In this document: positions 5,097 to 9,746 of the stretch, in pieces
Position numbering within the stretch: position 1 is the first letter of the stretch
Layout of the letters: each line of letters starts with the position of its first letter
DNA from: Bacteroidia bacterium
Lineage (GTDB): Bacteria > Bacteroidota > Bacteroidia > Chitinophagales > Saprospiraceae
Reading direction: 5' to 3'
Assembly (NCBI GenBank): GCA_030432855.1
Contig: JAUILM010000159.1
Location: 1 to 9,746, forward strand
DNA: 9,746 nt
Made by a program: the position numbers and the translations under genes
The notes under the pieces: model-generated
What the model was told of the DNA's origin: nothing
The model's input: the letters and a program-made list of their open reading frames with translations, nothing else
The model's database searches: none

Positions 5097-7268
5097 TCAT
5101 TCCAATAAAATCATTTTTTTTCGAGCAGCGAATTCTTTTGACCTTATTTCGTAAAAGTATATTCCCGGAGAAACCTTATTACCAAAGTTATTATTACCAT
5201 CCCAATCAACAGTATAAGTACCCGCTCTTTTAAATTCATGCACTAAGTCACGTATCTTCTGACCTTGAATATTGTAAACCGAAAGATTCAAGAAAGCTGA
5301 ATGGGGCACTTTAAATTCAATAGTAGTATTGGAGTTAAATGGATTTGGATAATTATTACACCAACTCACATCTGAATTTGTATGCCCCACTGCACTTATT
5401 ACATCACCCGCACTGAGCAAGTGTAGGACATTATTATTAAGTCCTGATGCAAGCATATCATTTCCTGAGAAGCTCAGATCAAACAAACCATGGTAGGGAG
5501 CAGGAACAACCATATCTAAATTCAATCGAAGATTAACTTCGTCGTACTTAAATATGTTAATGGCATTATCAATACTATCAACAACCCATAAATCATCTCC
5601 TATCCATTCTAATCCCATTGGAGAGTGTATCGTTTCATCTAATTCCACATCCGTGAGACGTTGGCCCAGTAAATCAAAACGAGAAAAAACATTGCCACTT
5701 CTTCCAATCCAAATTTCGTCATGGTATATGGCCAAACCTCGCTGGTCCGGGCCAAGGCCGGTAGCCCAACTACTGATCTTTTCGCCATTCTTATCTATTT
5801 CCCAAACCTCTTGATCACCTTCGTGTTGATAGCTCAGAAATAAAGTCTGATTTGCCTCACTCCAGGCAGCTCCTTTGATGACATGGTCTGGATGATCAGA
5901 AAGTGAAAAAGAAACACCTGTCAATCCTGATACTTTGTCAACCTGATGCCAGGTATTTTTTGCCTGTATCCAGGCATACTCTCCATCCCACACAACAGAT
6001 TGATATTCTCTGTTGGTATCTAATTGAATTTTAGAGATCACATCCCCATCTTCGGGAGAAATGGGTGCGGGATCGTCTGTAAACAGATCGTACTCCGGCC
6101 ACTCCGTCACCGAAAGAATCCCCTTCCACATAGCGGCATCCATTTCATCGTTAAAACGACTGGCATTATTTTCAGGACGATAATTGACAGCAATAGCAAA
6201 AACGACATCCTCAGATCCAATACCCACTACTTCAGCTGTTGTACCGGGCAAACTACCCACATGCCACATATTGCCGTTTCCGACCACCCATCCCTTTGCA
6301 TAATTTGAATGGGAAGTTGGAGTAACCATGAGCTGCCTAAAGAATGGTGATAATATGTCGGGTCGACTTTGATCTCCATCCACAGCCGTAGCAAATCGGA
6401 TTAGATCCGATGCTGTGGATGACCATCCTCCATGAGCATCCATCACCTCAATATCAAATCCACCGTACTGCCAGGGCACTACACTTCCATCACCGTAAAT
6501 GGAGGCAGCTGTGTGATTTGAAAAATAATGTGCTTCGTCTATATCCTGACTATCAGGATCATTAACCGCCAACACAAAACTATTCGCTCCAATTTTTTGG
6601 AAAATATTTTCATTCACAAAGTCACCATAGGTCTGGCCGGATATTCGCTCAATTATCTTTCCAAGGACCAGATATCCAAAATTTGAATATCTATAACTTG
6701 TCCCAGGATCATTTTGAAGATTTCTCTTCAACATATACCGGATAAATATTTCTTGTCCGGGGGGAGGTGATACCTGCATCTCTTCTGCCACCTGCAGGCT
6801 TCTGAACATAGGAGACTCTCCCCAACCACCTAAGTGATGTAGCAAATGATAGACCGTTATTTCATTTATTCGTTGATCGGCACTTTCAGTGTACTCATGT
6901 AAAATACCATTAACGCCAAATACCGTATCATCAAATCCCAGCTTGCCTTCCTGTATGAGCTGCAGGATAGCAACAGCCGTAATGGGCTTTGATACACTTG
7001 CAACCCTAAACTTATTTTCCGGGTATACACTACGCTGGCTGGTATTATTCACATTGCCGAAACCTCTCAAGTAGACCAGTCGGCCATTTTTACTAATTGC
7101 TACAGAAGCTCCTCCCGGTACAAACCAATCATCAAGAAACTCCTGCACTGCCATATCCACGCCTTTCATACGGGAATCTCTAAATCCCGTCTGGGCACTC
7201 AAGAGGCCATTGAGGAAAATAAGGACACTAATTAATAGACTTCTTATAATCAGATATTCACATGACAT
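5097..7268 (-). CDS. T9SS-secreted serine hydrolase (beta-lactamase fold) fused to a propeller-like module
   Basis: This 723-residue protein has a Sec signal peptide (cleavage probably after A25, LLSA-QT). Residues ~35-390 are a beta-lactamase/penicillin-binding-protein-like serine hydrolase (PF00144 type): nucleophile S91 and base K94 in ASVSKPIT, YSN at 194-196 in YRYSNFGYLVLG, GGWSSTASDLIRFA (280-293), and H336-V-G338 in place of the KTG triad, common in esterase, peptidase and LACTB relatives. Residues ~408-624 form a module of five repeated blade-like units (SVVWDGEYAW, KGAAWSEAN, RGLAIYHDEIWI, MGLEWIGDDLWV, FDLSFSGNDMLASG). Residues 638-723 are a type A T9SS sorting domain (YPNPFNSNTTIEF, SVYNIQGQKIRDL, SPGIYFYEI, final KKMILLE). 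It should be exported to the cell surface or medium; the substrate is unknown and true beta-lactam hydrolysis unlikely. The module is shared with the upstream gene 142 bases away on the same strand. Confidence 0.9.
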   Translation of the reverse strand: MSCEYLIIRSLLISVLIFLNGLLSAQTGFRDSRMKGVDMAVQEFLDDWFVPGGASVAISKNGRLVYLRGFGNVNNTSQRSVYPENKFRVASVSKPITAVAILQLIQEGKLGFDDTVFGVNGILHEYTESADQRINEITVYHLLHHLGGWGESPMFRSLQVAEEMQVSPPPGQEIFIRYMLKRNLQNDPGTSYRYSNFGYLVLGKIIERISGQTYGDFVNENIFQKIGANSFVLAVNDPDSQDIDEAHYFSNHTAASIYGDGSVVPWQYGGFDIEVMDAHGGWSSTASDLIRFATAVDGDQSRPDILSPFFRQLMVTPTSHSNYAKGWVVGNGNMWHVGSLPGTTAEVVGIGSEDVVFAIAVNYRPENNASRFNDEMDAAMWKGILSVTEWPEYDLFTDDPAPISPEDGDVISKIQLDTNREYQSVVWDGEYAWIQAKNTWHQVDKVSGLTGVSFSLSDHPDHVIKGAAWSEANQTLFLSYQHEGDQEVWEIDKNGEKISSWATGLGPDQRGLAIYHDEIWIGRSGNVFSRFDLLGQRLTDVELDETIHSPMGLEWIGDDLWVVDSIDNAINIFKYDEVNLRLNLDMVVPAPYHGLFDLSFSGNDMLASGLNNNVLHLLSAGDVISAVGHTNSDVSWCNNYPNPFNSNTTIEFKVPHSAFLNLSVYNIQGQKIRDLVHEFKRAGTYTVDWDGNNNFGNKVSPGIYFYEIRSKEFAARKKMILLE
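5397..6047 (-). repeat. propeller-like module, copy A (residues ~408-624 of the serine hydrolase)
   Basis: Five blade-like units of roughly 35-50 residues, each built on a hydrophobic strand plus W or D-G turn. It is homologous to the two modules of the neighbouring gene. In the 56-residue ungapped block from GAAWS to DEIWI, 36 positions are identical by my count to copy B2. This copy is the junction partner of the hydrolase domain. Confidence 0.85.
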
Positions 7269-7275
7269 ACTACCT

Positions 7276-7306
7276 CAAAATATACTCACTTCTATTTATT
7301 ACTCAA
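7276..7306 (-). promoter_or_regulatory. possible Bacteroidota promoter of the serine hydrolase fusion gene
   Basis: On the minus strand TTG (7304-7306) is followed after 19 bases by TATATTTTG (7276-7284), close to TTTG-N17-23-TAnnTTTG with one extra base in the -7 box. The start codon lies only seven bases downstream, which would give an essentially leaderless transcript. The rest of the 142-bp gap shows no other feature. Confidence 0.35.
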
Positions 7307-7410
7307 GTCCAACCTCCGCGGCCTGTAACGTCCGAACAATAAACTGACCTTACTTCTTAATCAAATAGAATCCCTGGATTCCTCATCTAATCATCTATGA
7401 CTCAAACAGA

Positions 7411-9165
7411 TCATCTTAGACGCATCCCATGCATAACGGCCGATCCATCTCCCGAAACAAGTTTAATAAAATAAGAACCGGGAATAGCAGTGCTTTCATT
7501 CACTTTCCATTGAAAGGTATGATCACCTTGTGCGATATGTTCATATCGGACTTCGTCAATTTTTTGTCCCCCCAGATCGAACACCTGAAGAACAACAGGT
7601 CCGGATTTTTCCAGTGACACATCAATTGATGTTGTATGGTAAAAAGGATTGGGATAAATATTAGCTTTTAGACTAGATGCTGATGCATCAGCAGTCGCAG
7701 TAGTAACTTGCCCGGTTCTAAGACCATAGAGTATATCTGTTCCCCAACCGGCTGCCAGCATTTCATCACCCGTATAAGCCATCCCCCAATAGCTGGAGAA
7801 GGGAAGAAGGAATGATTTAACTTTGGTAAGAGATAGGTTGTCCTCATCGAAATCGTACACTGCGATATGTTGACCATCACGATCGTTTACCCACAATTGC
7901 TCGTCGTCAACCCATTCTATACCACCAGAGAAAAGAATGGGTACATCCAGACTTACATCTTCCAAACGATTACCTGAGAGTCCAAAGCGATAAATTTGAT
8001 CAGATCCAATAATAGTGATCCATATTTCATCATTTCTAATCGCCAGACCACGAATATCATTTCCCAGGCCTGTCGACCATGAATTGACTTTTTCTCCATT
8101 TTTATTAATCTCCCAAACTTCACCATCTCCCAATCCACTCTGATTGGTAAAAAATGAATTATTGGTAGAACTCCAGGCAGCTCCCTGAGCCCAACTTAAG
8201 GCATCGGTTGGATTTGCAAATGTAACTCCTGTGGCTCCTGTTGATTTATCAAATTGATGCCATTGATTATCATCCTCACTCAATCCCCAGGCAAATTCGC
8301 CGTCCCAGGCCAGGGCAGTGGAAAAATATCCAGGTACTGAAAAAATAGTATCTCCAACGGCTCCCTCTTCAGCTGGCAATACCTTCTCGTCTGCCTGAAT
8401 CCATAATAACTGATCGTAATTCCAACCAGCCGAAAGAACCTCTGTCCCGGTAAACGCCAATCCAAATTGTGAAAAGTGCTGACGTGGAAACATTCTTACC
8501 TGAGTAAGAGTTAAATCATCAGGATCATAGTCATATACCCGAATGACAGCACCTGCATTATCATTAATCCAAAGTTGACCATTTACCCACTCCATATCGC
8601 GGGAGAATGATACTGCACCCCCTACCAGGCTAATAACCCCCAGCTGATTACCGTCTAAATCAAAACGAAAAATAAACTCATTAGGAGGATCACTATTTTC
8701 ATTTGCCTGGCCAATCCACACTTCTTCATCCACGATCGTCAGGCCTCTTTGTCGGTTTGGATTGAAAATATTTGCATCCCATACGTTTGCTACCGTCCCG
8801 TCGGTATTTAGTTCCCATACTTCACCCTGGTTGACCCCAAACTGAAGTGTATAATATGTATTTCGGGTTGGAGACCATGCCAATCCCTGGACATTTACAT
8901 TGCCACCTTCGGGGTTATTAAAGGCAGGTGTCGTAGTCCCGGTATTTTTGTCGATATATAGCCAATTACCGTCCGTTTCATTCTGAGCTAATAGATTAGT
9001 GCCATCCCAGGCGAGTGCTACCCATCCATTATATCCCAGATTTACCCTGTTCACTATATCTCCCGTCACCGTTTGACTTTGTCCATAGAAAACCATCATA
9101 CATAATAACAGAATCAAAAGTGAGCTCTTGCATCTGTTCAAGACTCCTAAAGTAGAATTACTCAT
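7411..9165 (-). CDS. T9SS-secreted two-module propeller-like protein
   Basis: The frame extends upstream to an unlikely TTG at 9219; the ATG at 9165 is chosen because it gives a proper signal peptide (basic N-part, then LLILLLCMMVF, cleavage about GQS-QT after residue 30), making 584 residues. Residues ~35-259 (B1) and ~271-485 (B2) are two tandem copies of a five-unit propeller-like module with unit signatures LAWDG, GAAWSxxN, RGLAIxxDEIWI, GIEWVxDxLWV and GMAYTGDEMLAAG. Residues 502-584 are a T9SS sorting domain (IYPNPFYHTTSI, QVFDLGGQKIDEV, PGSYFIKL). There is no catalytic domain, so it may be a binding or scaffold protein at the cell surface. Its two modules are 26/56 identical over the block where B2 and the hydrolase copy share 36/56. 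The upstream leader carries a short ORF whose TGA overlaps this ATG. No named family beyond a generic beta-propeller is recognised. Confidence 0.85.
   Translation of the reverse strand: MSNSTLGVLNRCKSSLLILLLCMMVFYGQSQTVTGDIVNRVNLGYNGWVALAWDGTNLLAQNETDGNWLYIDKNTGTTTPAFNNPEGGNVNVQGLAWSPTRNTYYTLQFGVNQGEVWELNTDGTVANVWDANIFNPNRQRGLTIVDEEVWIGQANENSDPPNEFIFRFDLDGNQLGVISLVGGAVSFSRDMEWVNGQLWINDNAGAVIRVYDYDPDDLTLTQVRMFPRQHFSQFGLAFTGTEVLSAGWNYDQLLWIQADEKVLPAEEGAVGDTIFSVPGYFSTALAWDGEFAWGLSEDDNQWHQFDKSTGATGVTFANPTDALSWAQGAAWSSTNNSFFTNQSGLGDGEVWEINKNGEKVNSWSTGLGNDIRGLAIRNDEIWITIIGSDQIYRFGLSGNRLEDVSLDVPILFSGGIEWVDDEQLWVNDRDGQHIAVYDFDEDNLSLTKVKSFLLPFSSYWGMAYTGDEMLAAGWGTDILYGLRTGQVTTATADASASSLKANIYPNPFYHTTSIDVSLEKSGPVVLQVFDLGGQKIDEVRYEHIAQGDHTFQWKVNESTAIPGSYFIKLVSGDGSAVMHGMRLR
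7711..8355 (-). repeat. propeller-like module, copy B2 (residues ~271-485)
   Basis: Second module of the 584-residue protein, with the five unit starts at about residues 284, 327, 372, 414 and 460. It is the closest relative of the hydrolase copy A, and like A it is followed directly by the sorting domain. Confidence 0.85.
8389..9063 (-). repeat. propeller-like module, copy B1 (residues ~35-259)
   Basis: First module, more diverged: it carries small insertions such as FNP before RQRGL and NENSDPP after EEVWIGQA. The same unit order (LAWDG, GLAWS, RGLTI, MEWVNGQLWI, GLAFTGTEVLSAG) is conserved. Confidence 0.8.
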
Positions 9166-9230
9166 GCTAATAACTTTTTGGTCATAAAATCCGCATAGCC
9201 TCCAATCAACGCATACCAATGGCCAGCCAT
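9162..9230 (-). CDS. possible 22-codon leader ORF overlapping the start of the two-module gene
   Basis: An ATG at 9230 opens a 22-residue frame (MAGHWYALIGGYADFMTKKL then LA) whose TGA overlaps the next ATG as ATGA, an arrangement associated with translational coupling. The same frame is open upstream to about 9309 without an ATG. No homology is recognised, so a chance ORF or gene relic is equally possible. Confidence 0.2.
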   Translation of the reverse strand: MAGHWYALIGGYADFMTKKLLA

Positions 9231-9554
9231 GCCAATCACATTCACAGGCCCGGCTCCATGTTCTTGCTGATAAATGCTATATCTCGCGACTACATATATA
9301 TGATACAAGAATCATAAAAAACCCCTATCTCTCTACGGGTCAAATTGAACTCTCTTTGAAAATTTTTCTGTGCAAGGAGGATGACAGCGTACCAGGAATA
9401 ACCGATCAGAAATAAAGCACAAGCCTTGCTTCGTACCACTTTCCACAATTAATCTATCCCATATAAGAGACCGCTGCAGAGATCTCAGGGAATGATGTGC
9501 AGTGGAATTGATGCAGGCTTATTCCGAATAAACAGGTGGCGACGAGGACTCCTG
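9231..9554. other. gene-free stretch between two minus-strand genes
   Basis: About 320 bases with no convincing gene. The AT-rich run around 9290-9320 and the GAGATCTC palindrome near 9479 are the only local patterns. A -7-like TCAATTTG on the minus strand near 9340 differs from TAnnTTTG by one base and has no well-spaced -33 partner. Confidence 0.4.
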
Positions 9555-9746
9555 TTACTTTTTCTTGAAAGTATATTCAAGTGTATCGATCCAGTCAGGT
9601 CGGACAGCCATTTTAAAGTTCATGATCTCTCCATGTCCGTTAAATCCAAAATACATATTGCTCTCCCGCCAAAGTCGATGATTCCATTTGGCAACAAATG
9701 TATTATAATATAGATGGGAAATATCTCCCACAAATCCCGGATGCGC
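9555..9746 (-). CDS. C-terminal fragment of a probable DUF3471-tailed serine hydrolase (5' end outside window)
   Basis: The minus strand is open from the window edge to a TAA at 9555-9557, giving 63 residues. The visible pattern HLYYNTFVAKW, a FGFNGHGEIMNFKM block and a terminal LEYTFKKK fits the end of the DUF3471 beta-barrel that follows beta-lactamase-fold serine hydrolases, where an H-x-x-Y-D/N-T-F-x-A-x-W strand precedes F-x-x-D/N-x-x-G-x-I-x-x-x-K-M. The hydrolase domain itself would lie beyond the window, so assignment to that enzyme family is an inference. It points the same way as the two T9SS genes but is separated from them by 389 bases and has no sorting domain. Confidence 0.55.
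   Translation of the reverse strand, partial: AHPGFVGDISHLYYNTFVAKWNHRLWRESNMYFGFNGHGEIMNFKMAVRPDWIDTLEYTFKKK

Noticed and set aside
5554..6308. Plus-strand open frames inside the serine hydrolase gene
   Set aside because: They are opposite-strand shadows of a gene with clear domain motifs.
5097..7268. Reading the hydrolase as an antibiotic-resistance beta-lactamase
   Set aside because: The HxG instead of KTG triad, the extra module and the T9SS tail fit a generic surface serine hydrolase better.
9166..9219. Extension of the two-module protein to a TTG at 9219
   Set aside because: The extra 18 residues precede a complete signal peptide and have no support as coding sequence.

Overview
The window looks like a chromosomal piece of a Bacteroidota bacterium, probably a marine polysaccharide degrader. 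Three observations point there: two proteins end in type IX secretion (T9SS) C-terminal sorting domains, the sigma factor is of the small Bacteroidota ECF type, and gene starts lack Shine-Dalgarno sequences. A lipoprotein sulfatase sits next to a family 43 glycosidase. The exact genus cannot be read from the sequence.

Left part (1-3804, plus strand): the tail of a probable Na+/Ca2+ exchanger (1-162); a secreted DUF1566/Lcl-like protein (352-1104); a 38-codon relic of the C-terminus of a DUF1593 (Sde182-type) protein that continues in the same frame directly after the DUF1566 stop (1105-1221); a periplasmic GH43 glycosidase (1250-2260); and an S1-type sulfatase lipoprotein (2374-3804). GH43 and sulfatase would together remove sugar and sulfate groups from a sulfated, possibly arabinose-containing, glycan. 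The DUF1593 relic suggests this carbohydrate operon was once longer.

Middle (3805-5096): a 541-bp gene-free stretch unusually rich in short perfect inverted repeats, an ECF sigma factor with no anti-sigma gene downstream (4346-4894), and a gap between convergent genes containing a nested palindromic element.

Right part (5097-9746, minus strand): a serine hydrolase of the beta-lactamase/penicillin-binding fold fused to a five-repeat propeller-like module and a T9SS sorting domain (5097-7268); a second T9SS cargo made only of two such modules plus a sorting domain (7411-9165); and the C-terminus of a third protein, probably a DUF3471-tailed serine hydrolase (9555-9746). The same ~215-residue module occurs three times in the two adjacent genes, and the copy in the hydrolase is closer to the second module of its neighbour than the neighbour's two modules are to each other. 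This module-sharing pair is the most unusual content of the window. No tRNA, rRNA, CRISPR array or intact mobile element was seen.
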